A DNA stretch of 64,000 bases from Planctomycetota bacterium (GTDB lineage: Bacteria; Planctomycetota; B15-G4), in contig JACKHP010000001.1 of the NCBI GenBank assembly GCA_020638905.1, positions 124,001-188,000 on the forward strand, written 5' to 3'. The translations under genes were made by a program, and so were the position numbers. How positions within the stretch are numbered: the first letter of the stretch is position 1; each line of letters begins with the position of its first letter. Positions 26,450 to 34,438 of this stretch are shown here, one piece after another. The notes under the pieces were generated by a model. It made no database searches. It had not been told where the DNA came from and worked only from the letters and a program-made list of their open reading frames with translations.

Positions 26450-28816
26450 GTGGATCCGTCGCAGGACAAGAGCGCCGACGCGTCGCGTCCCAGCCACTTC
26501 ATCCGCGAGATGATCGAGGCCGACCTGGCCGCGGGACGCCACGTGCAGATCGTGACGCGCTTCCCGCCCGAGCCCAACGGTTGGCTGCACATCGGCCACG
26601 CCAAGGCGATCTGCCTGAACTTCGGCCTCGCGCAGGAGTTCGGCGGGAGCTGCCACCTGCGCTTCGACGACACGAATCCCGAGAAGGAGGAGCAGTCGTA
26701 CGTCGAGGCGATCGAGCGCGACGTGCAGTGGCTCGGCTGGCAGTGGACGGGGCCGGTGCGCTACGCGTCCGACTACTTCGAGTTCATGTACGAGTACGCG
26801 GTCGGCCTCGTGAAGGCGGGCAAGGCCTACGTCGACGGTTCGTCCGTCGAGGAGATCCGCAAGGGTCGCGGGACGGTCTACGAGCCGGGCACGCCGAGCG
26901 CCGACCGCGACCGTCCGATCGCCGAGAACCTCGAGCTCTTCGCACGCATGCGCAAGGGCGAGTTCCCCGACGGGACGTGCGTGCTGCGCGCCAAGATCGA
27001 CATGGCGCACCCGAACATGCTCATGCGCGATCCGCTGCTGTACCGTATCCGGCACGCGCACCACTACCGCACGGGCGACGACTGGTGCATCTATCCGATG
27101 TACGACTTCGCCCACTGCCTCGAGGACGCGTACGAGGGCATCACGCACTCGCTCTGCTCGCTCGAGTTCGAGAACAACCGTCCGCTCTACGACTGGGTGC
27201 TCGACAACGGGGCGCCGCCGTCGCGTCCGCGGCAGACCGAGTTCGCGCGGCTCAAGCTCGGCTACACGGTGATGAGCAAGCGCAACCTGCTGCGCCTCGT
27301 GAAGGAAGGCCACGTCGACGGCTGGGACGACCCGCGCATGCCGACGCTGGCCGGCATGCGGCGTCGCGGCGTGACGCCCGAGGCGATCCGCGCCTTCTGC
27401 GAGCTCGTCGGCGTGGCGAAGACCGACAGCCTGGTCGACGTGGGCAAGCTCGAGTACTGCATCCGCGACGACCTCAACACGCGCGCCGAGCGGCGCATGG
27501 GCGTGCTGCATCCGCTGAAGCTCACGATCACCGACTGGCCCGCGGGAAAGGTCGACGTGCTCGACGCGCCGAGCTGGCCCGACGACGTGGGCAAGCCGGG
27601 GACGCGCAAGGTCCCGTTCGACGGCGAGCTGCTCGTCGAGCGCGACGACTTCGACGAGCATCCGAAGAAGGGCTGGCACCGGCTCGCGCCGGGACGCGAG
27701 GTGCGCCTGCGCTACGGCTATCTCGTCACCGTGCAAGAGGTGGTCAAGGATGCGTCGGGCGAGGTCGTCGAGCTGCGCTGCACGCACGATCCCGCCTCGC
27801 GCGGCGGCAACGCGCCCGACGGACGGCGCGTGCCGGGCACGATCCACTGGGTCTCGGCGGCGCACGCGCTGTCGGCCACGGTGCGGCTCTACGATCGCCT
27901 GTTCGCCGTCGAGCGTCCCGGGACGACCGAAGGCGTCGACCAGCTCGACGAGCTCAACCCCGAGTCGCTCGTCGAGGTGTCGGGCGCGAGGCTCGAGCCG
28001 TCGCTGAAGGGCGCGCAGCCGGGCACGCGCGTCCAGCTCGAGCGGCTGGGGTTCTTCGTCTTCGACGTCAAGCACAGCCGGGCCGGCGCGCCGGTGCTGA
28101 ACCGCATCGTCACGCTGCACGACGGCTGGGCCAAGAAGGTGGCCGCGATGCACGCGCCGGCCGGTGCCGCGCAGGCGGCGGCGAAGGACGACGTCGTCCC
28201 GGCGCCGATGCCGCAGCCGGCCGCGTCCGACAAGGCGCCGTCCCACGCGCGCGACGAGGTGCGTGCGTCCGACGCCGAGCTGGCGAAGCGCTTCGCCCGC
28301 TATCGCGACGCGCTGGGAGTGTCGGCCGCCGACGCCGACGTGCTCTCCGGTGAGCGCGCGCTGTCCGACTTCTTCGAGGCCGCGCGCGACGCGCACGCCG
28401 AGCCGTCCGTCGTCGGACGCTGGATCGTGAACGAGCTCCTGGGACGCGTCGGCGAGCGCGCCCTCGACGACCTCCCGTTCGAACCCGCGGCCTTCGCGCG
28501 CCTCGTCGCGCTCGTCGAGCGCGGCACGATCACCGCCGCCGCCGGCAAGGACGTGCTCGCGGTCATGGTCGCCGAGGGCGGCGAGCCGTCGCAGATCGTC
28601 TCGTCCCGCGGGCTGCAGCAGGTGAGCGACACCGACGCCCTGCAGGAGAGCGTGCGCGACGTGCTCGCCGCGCATCCCGACGAACTCGCCCGCTACCGCG
28701 GCGGCGAGCAGAAGCTGTTCGCGTTCTTCATGGGCCAGCTCATGAAGGCCACGCGCGGCAAGGCCGATCCGAAGCTGAGCCAGGTCGTGTTGCGCGAGGC
28801 GCTCAAGGAGAGGTAG
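26450..28816 (+). CDS. glnS: glutaminyl-tRNA synthetase with C-terminal YqeY/GatB-like domain
   Basis: The enzyme charges tRNA-Gln with glutamine in the cytoplasm. The start is the GTG at 26450, seven bases after GAGGAG. The product has 788 residues, well over the usual 550 or so. Class I signatures are clear: PPEPNGWLHIGHAK (HIGH) near residue 40 and VMSKRNLLRLV (the MSK loop) near residue 278. The anticodon-binding part reaches about 570. An Ala/Pro-rich linker (about 570-595) leads to a GatB/YqeY-like tail (AKRFARYRDALGVSAADADVL, then VGRWIVNELLGRV) to the end. A tail of this sort is known from Deinococcus GlnRS, where it aids tRNA binding. Its presence implies direct rather than GatCAB-dependent Gln-tRNA formation. 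Confidence 0.96.
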   Translation: MDPSQDKSADASRPSHFIREMIEADLAAGRHVQIVTRFPPEPNGWLHIGHAKAICLNFGLAQEFGGSCHLRFDDTNPEKEEQSYVEAIERDVQWLGWQWTGPVRYASDYFEFMYEYAVGLVKAGKAYVDGSSVEEIRKGRGTVYEPGTPSADRDRPIAENLELFARMRKGEFPDGTCVLRAKIDMAHPNMLMRDPLLYRIRHAHHYRTGDDWCIYPMYDFAHCLEDAYEGITHSLCSLEFENNRPLYDWVLDNGAPPSRPRQTEFARLKLGYTVMSKRNLLRLVKEGHVDGWDDPRMPTLAGMRRRGVTPEAIRAFCELVGVAKTDSLVDVGKLEYCIRDDLNTRAERRMGVLHPLKLTITDWPAGKVDVLDAPSWPDDVGKPGTRKVPFDGELLVERDDFDEHPKKGWHRLAPGREVRLRYGYLVTVQEVVKDASGEVVELRCTHDPASRGGNAPDGRRVPGTIHWVSAAHALSATVRLYDRLFAVERPGTTEGVDQLDELNPESLVEVSGARLEPSLKGAQPGTRVQLERLGFFVFDVKHSRAGAPVLNRIVTLHDGWAKKVAAMHAPAGAAQAAAKDDVVPAPMPQPAASDKAPSHARDEVRASDAELAKRFARYRDALGVSAADADVLSGERALSDFFEAARDAHAEPSVVGRWIVNELLGRVGERALDDLPFEPAAFARLVALVERGTITAAAGKDVLAVMVAEGGEPSQIVSSRGLQQVSDTDALQESVRDVLAAHPDELARYRGGEQKLFAFFMGQLMKATRGKADPKLSQVVLREALKER

Positions 28817-28849
28817 CGGCGGCCGAGGACGTCGCGACGACTGCGCGCG

Positions 28850-29668
28850 TCAGCCGTCGCGCGGTGGATGCGCATCGATCCACTCGCGAGGCGTCGTGAC
28901 GCGTGTCGACACCGCCGACCCGAGTGCGAGCGGTCGCCAGCGCGTCATGACGCCCTGCGAACGATCGGCGCTCACCTCCGTGAGCGTGATCGGGCTGAAC
29001 GGTCCCGGCTCGTCCACCGGGAAGAGCGTCATGCCGGGGACGAGGCCCTTGTCGAGGCCCGCGTCGAGGGTGACCCGCGTCTCGAGTTCGTGCGGAGTCG
29101 TCCGGACGTCCGGGATCGACAGCACGCTGTCGATGACGCAGGCCACGACGGGCGCGTCGAGGATCCACGCGTCCCAGGGCGGCGGCAGCGCAGGCTTGCC
29201 GTCGGCCGGCAGGTCGCCTCCGTGCACACGCACGAACGCCGGTGACGACAGGCCGAGCAGGCTCGCGCCCGGTTCCTCGCCGGCGTTCACCATGTTGCAG
29301 AAGGTCGCGAGGCCGTCGGACGGCACGAGGTAGCGGCGCGGTCCCCACGTCACGACGAGCAGCTCGTCGGCAAGGTGCGGGTACACCTCCTCGGCGGTCG
29401 TGAGCCTGATCCTGTCGTTCGAAGCGGACCAGGTGCCGCGCTCGGTGGGCCCGCGGAGGCAGGAGTCCGCGGAGTAGGTGAAGCTGCCCGACCCGCGCAG
29501 GTCGAGGGTCCGGCTCTCGGCGGTACAAGCGAAGCGCCAGACGCCCTCGCATTCCGACGGCGACGACACGGGCCCGTCTTCGAGCGTGGTGCGTCGGGCC
29601 TGGGTCGGCGCGCAGCCCGCGATCACGCCGAGCATCGTCGCGATCGCGAGCACGCCAGGGTTCTTCAC
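28850..29668 (-). CDS. predicted lipoprotein of unknown function
   Basis: A GTG at 29668 gives 272 residues beginning with a lipoprotein signal: MKNPGVLAIATMLGVIAGC, with lipobox VIAGC. The mature part is a soluble domain without recognised motifs. It contains phrases such as GVWRFACTAESRTLDLRGSG and LRGPTERGTWSASNDRIRLT, which read like a lipocalin-style beta-barrel segment. The start overlaps the stop of the SRPBCC gene upstream by four bases (GTGA), so both are translated from one mRNA. It converges on glnS with a gap of 33 bases. Confidence 0.7.
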   Translation of the reverse strand: MKNPGVLAIATMLGVIAGCAPTQARRTTLEDGPVSSPSECEGVWRFACTAESRTLDLRGSGSFTYSADSCLRGPTERGTWSASNDRIRLTTAEEVYPHLADELLVVTWGPRRYLVPSDGLATFCNMVNAGEEPGASLLGLSSPAFVRVHGGDLPADGKPALPPPWDAWILDAPVVACVIDSVLSIPDVRTTPHELETRVTLDAGLDKGLVPGMTLFPVDEPGPFSPITLTEVSADRSQGVMTRWRPLALGSAVSTRVTTPREWIDAHPPRDG

Positions 29669-30111
29669 TGGTCCGGGATCTCCGCCTCGACAAGTTGCGC
29701 GAGCAGCATGAGCGACTCCTGCCAGCCGAGGTGACACATCTCGGGCGGGATCACGTCGGGGACGCCCTCCTGCACGATCTCGAGTTCGGTGCCGCCCATG
29801 ACCTCCTTGAAGGTGATCGTGCACTGCATCTCGCCGGGCAGGTTCGGGTCGTCGAACGCGTCGGTGTAGCGGATGCGCTCGCCCTCGACGAGCTCGAGGT
29901 AGCGTCCGCCGAACGCGTGGCTGCTGCCGGTGCTGAAGTTCGTGAACGACATCTTGTGGCCGCCGCCGACGCGCGCGTCCATCTCGTGCACGGTGCCGGT
30001 GAAGCCGTGCGGCGGGAGCCACTTGACCATCGCGGCGGGCTCGAGGAAGGCGCGGTAGACGCGGCTCGGCGGCGCGCGCAGCACGCGGTGCAGGCGGATC
30101 GTGTTCGACAT
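29665..30111 (-). CDS. SRPBCC / AHSA1-like domain protein
   Basis: The 148-residue product is a single START-like hydrophobic-pocket domain of the AHSA1 type. It opens IRLHRVLRAPPSRVYRAFLEP with MVKWLPPHGF, then shows GGHKMSFTNFSTG, ERIRYTDAFDD and ends LGWQESLMLLAQLVE. Proteins of this size bind small hydrophobic ligands or act as stress factors; the ligand cannot be told. No signal peptide is present. It is translationally coupled to the downstream lipoprotein gene. A second protein of the same fold lies at 32060-33088. Confidence 0.85.
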   Translation of the reverse strand: MSNTIRLHRVLRAPPSRVYRAFLEPAAMVKWLPPHGFTGTVHEMDARVGGGHKMSFTNFSTGSSHAFGGRYLELVEGERIRYTDAFDDPNLPGEMQCTITFKEVMGGTELEIVQEGVPDVIPPEMCHLGWQESLMLLAQLVEAEIPDQ

Positions 30112-30220
30112 GCGTCGGGCTCCGGGTGAGGTCTCGTCGGGCTGCGGGACGGTGTGTCCCGCGCAAGCGCGAGAGAGGATGCCATGCGCCGCCGCTCCGT
30201 GCGACGCACGACACCGATCG

Positions 30221-30298
30221 CCGACACCGACACCGATCCCGATCCCGAAGCCGAAGCCGAAGCCGAAGCCGAAGGCGAAGCCGAAGGCGAACCGCGGC
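30221..30298. repeat. degenerate hexanucleotide array, 13 units
   Basis: Thirteen six-base units follow in register: CCGACA twice, CCGATC twice, CCGAAG six times, then GCGAAG, CCGAAG and GCGAAC. The array lies 13 bases beyond the stop of the minus-strand gene 30311-31216. The related array at 34274-34377 has the same position relative to a copy of that gene's end. Confidence 0.9.
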
Positions 30299-30310
30299 GC
30301 GTCCCGTGCC

Positions 30311-31216
30311 TCAGCAGTCGTCGGGGACGGTCAGCAGCAGCGTGTTGCTCGCCGCGAAGCCCAGCGCGCCGGCCGGATCGGGGATCCAGTCCTGCATCCA
30401 GAGTTGCAGGCCGGACGGCAGGCCGATCGGGAACGTGAAGTCGAAGGCCACGCCGCCCGCGCCGTCGATTGGGAGCGGCAGCACGACGAAGCCCGGGTCG
30501 GGGATGAGCGTCCCGCCCTTGAACGGCAGCCACACGCTCGCGGCCCCGAGCACGAGGAACGCCGTACCGCCGGGGCGCGCGTCGCTCAGTGCGATGGACG
30601 TCGGCGCGCTGCGGCACAGGTTGCCCGTCCCGGTGAGCTGCGGTTCGCCGAGCGTGCCGGCGAGCGCGTGTCCGAGATCGGAGAACGGCCCGGGCGGACA
30701 GTCGCAGACCGTGAGCGTGAGCACGAGCTCGCTGAACTCGCCGTCGACCGGACCGAAGCCCGTCCCGCCGCCGGGCAGCACGATGGGCACGCCCCCGGCG
30801 TACTGCAGGTACCACGCGTAGGATGCCTGGCCCGGCGCGGGCGCGAGGAAGCCGTTGAACGCGTCGGTCTCGAGCGTCGTGTGGAACGTGCCGGCGCCCT
30901 CCCAGCCCAGGGTCTCGCTGTCGACGCCGTCGAGGCCGGTGGGCAGCTCGAAGTTCGCGAAGAGCGACCACTCGCCGGGCTCGTGGCTCACGAAGGTCGC
31001 GTCGATGCGTCCGTGCACGACGTGCGCCGTCGAGGTCGCGATGCCGATCACCTCGCCGCCGACACCCGCGGGCGAGAAGCCCGAGAGGTCGAACACGAGC
31101 TCGGACTCGGCGCGCGCGCCCGATCCCAGCGCGAGCAGCAGGCCGAGCGCGAAGAGGGACGGACGCGACGCGAGACGTGACGACACGGACGGCACACGCG
31201 GGACGGACGACGACAT
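30311..31216 (-). CDS. secreted protein with C-terminal PFKGG/SNGL domain
   Basis: The ATG at 31216, preceded by GAGGAG, gives 301 residues. The signal peptide covers about 1-25 (SLFALGLLLALGSGARA). The middle (residues 26-190) is a beta-rich domain without a recognised family, with SLFANFELPTGLDGVDSETL and a CDCPPG turn. The C-terminal domain is typical: LAGTLGEPQLTGTGN, WLPFKGGTLIPDP, FPIGLPSGLQLWMQDWI, then FAASNTLLLTVPDDC. A 37-base copy of its 3-prime end lies at 34388-34424, next to a second hexamer array. The gap 31217-31387 shows nothing recognisable. Confidence 0.8.
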   Translation of the reverse strand: MSSSVPRVPSVSSRLASRPSLFALGLLLALGSGARAESELVFDLSGFSPAGVGGEVIGIATSTAHVVHGRIDATFVSHEPGEWSLFANFELPTGLDGVDSETLGWEGAGTFHTTLETDAFNGFLAPAPGQASYAWYLQYAGGVPIVLPGGGTGFGPVDGEFSELVLTLTVCDCPPGPFSDLGHALAGTLGEPQLTGTGNLCRSAPTSIALSDARPGGTAFLVLGAASVWLPFKGGTLIPDPGFVVLPLPIDGAGGVAFDFTFPIGLPSGLQLWMQDWIPDPAGALGFAASNTLLLTVPDDC

Positions 31217-31387
31217 GGCAGGCTCCTCGGGCGACGGCTCGCCCTGCATCGAAGGTGGGGACCGATCGCCGGACCGACGGTGCGCAGTCTACGTCCGGTC
31301 GCGGCCGCGGACACGGCGCGTCGTCGACGCGTCACGCGACGCACCGCGCGGTGCGTTCGCGAGCGCGCTCGACGTCGGCGTTGCGGG

Positions 31388-31966
31388 CTACGCCGTCAGA
31401 AGTTCGACGTGACGGCGCAGGTTCGCGACGGCCACGTCGAACGGCTCGAGCGTCCCGCGCGCGCGGGCGAGCATGATCGCGCCCTCCATCGTCGTGAGCA
31501 CGAACAGCGCCAGCGCCTCGGCGTCGACGTCGTCGAGCAGGCGATCGCGCGCCTGGTCGATCCAGCTCGCCACGACGGCGCGCCACTGCGCGAAGTTCGC
31601 GTCGATGAGCGGACGCACCGCGGGATGGTCGGCGGAGACCTCGAGCGCCAGGTTGCCGATCGGACATCCCAGCACGCAGCCCGTGCTCTCGAGCATCGCG
31701 CGGTAGTTGCCGAGCAGCACGAAGATGCGTTCGAGCGGGTCGGACTCGGCGGCCTCGACCGGTCCCGTGATCACGGGCCGCAACTGGTCGAGGTACCAGT
31801 CGAGCACGCCGCGCAGCAGCGCCTCCTTGCCCGCGAAGTGGTGGTAGAGGCTGCCCGAGTTGACTCCCGCCTCGCGCAGGATCGTGGCCACGCCGGTGGC
31901 GTGGTAGCCCTGCTCGTGGAAGAGCCGGGCCGCCGTCTGCAGCAGGCGGTCCTTCGTGTCGCTCAC
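31388..31966 (-). CDS. TetR-family transcriptional regulator
   Basis: The start is taken as the GTG at 31966, giving 192 residues. The N-terminal helix-turn-helix is clear: DRLLQTAARLFHEQGYHATG, VATILREAGVNSGSLYHHFA and GKEALLRGVL. The C-terminal two thirds form the helical ligand-binding domain, with two Cys in STGCVLGCPIGNLALE, a pattern found in AcuR- and YxaF-like members. It is divergent from the SRPBCC gene at 32060. The 93-base space between holds a good promoter and a short palindrome, so it probably represses that gene and perhaps the hydrolase behind it. The ligand is unknown. Confidence 0.92.
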   Translation of the reverse strand: MSDTKDRLLQTAARLFHEQGYHATGVATILREAGVNSGSLYHHFAGKEALLRGVLDWYLDQLRPVITGPVEAAESDPLERIFVLLGNYRAMLESTGCVLGCPIGNLALEVSADHPAVRPLIDANFAQWRAVVASWIDQARDRLLDDVDAEALALFVLTTMEGAIMLARARGTLEPFDVAVANLRRHVELLTA

Positions 31967-31990
31967 GGCGGGCTCGCGTGGGGTGGGGGA

Positions 31991-32018
31991 TTGACAGTCT
32001 CGCCGAACAGCATATCCT
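31991..32018 (+). promoter_or_regulatory. sigma-70 promoter for the SRPBCC gene
   Basis: TTGACA (31991-31996) and TATCCT (32013-32018) are spaced by 16 bases, 42 bases upstream of the ATG at 32060. This is the best housekeeping-type promoter seen in the window. Confidence 0.65.
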
Positions 32019-32028
32019 CGCACCTGAC

Positions 32029-32040
32029 TTGAACGATCAA
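32029..32040. promoter_or_regulatory. candidate TetR operator
   Basis: TTGA-ACGA-TCAA is an inverted repeat placed 10 bases after the -10 box of the promoter above. A regulator bound here would block transcription from the start region. The arms are short, so the call rests on position beside the divergent TetR gene. Confidence 0.4.
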
Positions 32041-32059
32041 CCAACACGAGGATCGGCCC

Positions 32060-33088
32060 ATGCGCCCGAGAATTCGCGATCTGCTGCCCGCCCTCCTGGT
32101 CCCCGCCCTGGCCGCCGGAGCGCCCGCGGCGGCGCCGTCGGCTCCCGCGCCCGACGACCCGCGTGGGCTGCTGCGCTCGCTCGAGGGCGGGAGCTGGGTC
32201 GGCGAGGGCGCCTGGACGGACGGCAAGCCGTTCTTCGCGCGGCACGTGTTCGAGTCGTCCCTCGGCGGGCGGCTGCTCGGGATCACGACCTGGGGGCGGC
32301 GCGCCGACGGCGAGGCGATCCTGTTCGAGACGCGGCTCGACCTGGGCGGTACCGGCCCGGTCCCGTTCACCTGCGTCGCGAGCTTCGGCGCGACGTACGC
32401 GGGGACGGCGACGCGCGACGGCGACGCGCTCGTGCTCGATTCGGTCGACGACGCGGGCGCGCGCTTCTCCCAGCGCTTCGAGCCGTCCGGCGAGGACGCG
32501 TGCCACTGGACGTCGCTCGCACTGACCGACGCCGGACGCGACGTGCTCGCGACGATCGACTTCGCGCGCTCGCCGCTCGTGCCGCGCGCCGGCTCGCGCG
32601 ACGTGCACGCCGAGATCGTCGTCGACGCCGCGCCCGACGCGGTCTTCGACGCGTGGACCACCGACGCCGGCCTCGCGACGTTCTTCTCGCCGCGGCCGCA
32701 CGTCGACGCCCGCCCGGGCGGCGAGTTCGACGTCTTCCACCAGCCTGAGCTGCCCGTCGAGCAGCGCGGGACGGTGGACACGCGCATCCTCGCCCTCGAC
32801 CGCGGCTCGCTGCTGAGCTTCACCTGGAACTCGCCGTCGGGCTTCGAGACGCACCTCGAGCACACCGTCGTGAGCCTGCGCTTCACCGCCCTCGACGACG
32901 GACGCACGCGCGTGCGCCTCGACGACGTCGGCTTCGGCGACGACCCGCGCTGGGACCGGGCCGTCGCGTACTTCCGCGAGGCCTGGCCGTACGTGCTCGG
33001 CAACCTGCGTCGCCGCTTCGCCGAGGGTCCCATCGACTGGACGCACCCGCCCGCGCCGCCGGCGAGTATGCTCGCGCTCAAGCGCTGA
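32060..33088 (+). CDS. exported protein with C-terminal SRPBCC/AHSA1 domain
   Basis: The product has 342 residues. The first 25 look like a signal peptide (LLPALLVPALAAGAPAAAP). Residues 30-175 form a beta-rich domain, opening LRSLEGGSWVGEGAWTDGKP, similar to lipocalin-like or DUF1579-type domains. From about 185 an AHSA1-type domain follows: DVHAEIVVDAAPDAVFDAWT, FFSPRPHVDARPGGEFDVF and RTRVRLDDVGFGDDPRWDRA. The gene is divergent from a TetR regulator with a shared control region, and 85 bases separate it from the hydrolase behind it. A role in handling a hydrophobic compound is a guess. Confidence 0.8.
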   Translation: MRPRIRDLLPALLVPALAAGAPAAAPSAPAPDDPRGLLRSLEGGSWVGEGAWTDGKPFFARHVFESSLGGRLLGITTWGRRADGEAILFETRLDLGGTGPVPFTCVASFGATYAGTATRDGDALVLDSVDDAGARFSQRFEPSGEDACHWTSLALTDAGRDVLATIDFARSPLVPRAGSRDVHAEIVVDAAPDAVFDAWTTDAGLATFFSPRPHVDARPGGEFDVFHQPELPVEQRGTVDTRILALDRGSLLSFTWNSPSGFETHLEHTVVSLRFTALDDGRTRVRLDDVGFGDDPRWDRAVAYFREAWPYVLGNLRRRFAEGPIDWTHPPAPPASMLALKR

Positions 33089-33173
33089 CGTCCGCGTGCG
33101 AGCGGGGACGATGGCGTTCGCGCGCCGGCGTCGCGTCCACCGCGATGTGCGCGTCGTCCGCGGGAGGCCTGGC

Positions 33174-34253
33174 ATGATCACCGGATTCCGTCGTCCGTCC
33201 GTCGCGCTCGTCCCTCGGCGCTCCTCGCGCGTGTCGGGGGCCGCGCACGCGCTCGCGTGCCTCGCCTTGCTGCTCGCCCTGTGCGGCTCGTCCGTCCGCG
33301 CACAGGACGTGGGCGCGACGGCCCCGCCCGACGACCGCGCGCAGGTCGCCGCGTCGTCCGAGGAGTCGCGCGCCACGCTCGTCCGCGTCGGCGACGACAC
33401 GTTCCTGCGGGCGCCCGACGGCGTGCGCGTGCGCTACGTCGACGTCGGCGAGGGCGAGCCCGTGGTGATCCTGCACGGTCTCGCCGCGAGCCTCGACGTC
33501 TGGCGCATGACCGGCGCGCTCGCGGCGATCGCCGAAGACCATCGCGTGCTCGCGCTCGACGTGCGCGGACACGGACGCTCCGACAAGCCGCACGACGTCG
33601 CGCGCTACGGGGATGCGCTCGTCGACGACGTGATCGAGCTGCTCGATGCGCTCGGCATCCGCAAGGCGCACGTGGTCGGCTACTCGATGGGAGGCATGAT
33701 CGCGCTCGCGCTCGTCCAGCGGCACCCCGAACGCGTCGCGTCGGCGGTGGCCGGCGGCTTCGGGCTCTACACGTTCGGCCCGCCCGGCGAGGAACTGCTC
33801 GACCGCGTGGCGGCCTCGCTCGAGGCCGGCCAGGGCTTCGGTCCGCTCTATGCGGGACTGAGCGCCGACGACGCCGCGCCGCCGACGCCCGAACAGGTGG
33901 CGTTCTTCGACCGCATGGCCCTCGCGACGAACGACGCCCTCGCGCTGGCGGCCTGTTGCCGAGGTTTCCGCGCGCTCGCGCTCGACGTCGCGGAGCTGAA
34001 GCACAACCGCGTCCCCGTGCTGGCCTTCGTGGGCGATCGCGACGGGCTGTATCCCGACGTGGAGGCGCTGGCCGACGTCATGACGCGCCTCGAGGTCGAG
34101 GTCGTGAAGGACGCCGACCACATGGGCGCCGGCGCGTCGCCGCGCTTCCTGCCCGCGGTGCGCGACTTCCTCGCGACACACGCGATGGCACACGAGGCCG
34201 CCGAGGCCGAGGCCGAAGAAGGCGAGGTCCGCGAACCGGCCGGTGTCCGATGA
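33174..34253 (+). CDS. secreted alpha/beta hydrolase
   Basis: The ATG at 33174 lies six bases after GGGAGG and gives 359 residues with an N-terminal export signal (ACLALLLALCGSSVRAQ, about residues 28-45). The hydrolase fold is clear: oxyanion HG motif in VVILHGLAASLDVW, then VLALDVRGHGRSDKP, nucleophile Ser in VVGYSMGGMIAL, acid in LAFVGDRDGLYPD and a His in DADHMGAG. It could be an esterase or lyase; the substrate is not evident. An acidic Ala/Glu tail (EAAEAEAEEGEV) ends the protein. Directly behind its stop begins a long hexanucleotide array. Confidence 0.88.
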   Translation: MITGFRRPSVALVPRRSSRVSGAAHALACLALLLALCGSSVRAQDVGATAPPDDRAQVAASSEESRATLVRVGDDTFLRAPDGVRVRYVDVGEGEPVVILHGLAASLDVWRMTGALAAIAEDHRVLALDVRGHGRSDKPHDVARYGDALVDDVIELLDALGIRKAHVVGYSMGGMIALALVQRHPERVASAVAGGFGLYTFGPPGEELLDRVAASLEAGQGFGPLYAGLSADDAAPPTPEQVAFFDRMALATNDALALAACCRGFRALALDVAELKHNRVPVLAFVGDRDGLYPDVEALADVMTRLEVEVVKDADHMGAGASPRFLPAVRDFLATHAMAHEAAEAEAEEGEVREPAGVR

Positions 34254-34273
34254 GCGGACGGAAGGCGTCCGCT

Positions 34274-34377
34274 CCGAAGCCGAAGCCGAAGCCGAAGCCG
34301 AAGCCGAAGCCGAAGCCGAAGCCGAAGCCGAAGCCGAAGCCGAAGCCGAAGCCGAAGCCGAAGCCGAAGCCGAAGCC
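34274..34377. repeat. perfect hexanucleotide array of about 17 units
   Basis: The unit is CCGAAG repeated without error for 104 bases. On the plus strand it can be read as Lys-Pro or Glu-Ala repeats, but no convincing gene uses it. It starts 20 bases after the stop of the hydrolase. Perfect arrays of this kind change length easily by slippage. Confidence 0.95.
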
Positions 34378-34387
34378 GTGGCCCCCC

Positions 34388-34424
34388 GTCCCTCAGCAGT
34401 CGTCGGGGACGGTCAGCAGCAGCG
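34388..34424 (-). pseudogene. 37-base scar of the 3-prime end of a PFKGG/SNGL gene
   Basis: The stretch matches 30305-30341 at 36 of 37 positions by eye. It includes the stop codon and the last codons (LLLTVPDDC) of the gene at 30311-31216. As there, a hexamer array lies directly beyond the stop. The rest of the gene is absent; 14 bases further the intact FG-GAP gene ends at 34439. Confidence 0.8.
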
Positions 34425-34438
34425 CGTGCGCGAGCGTC

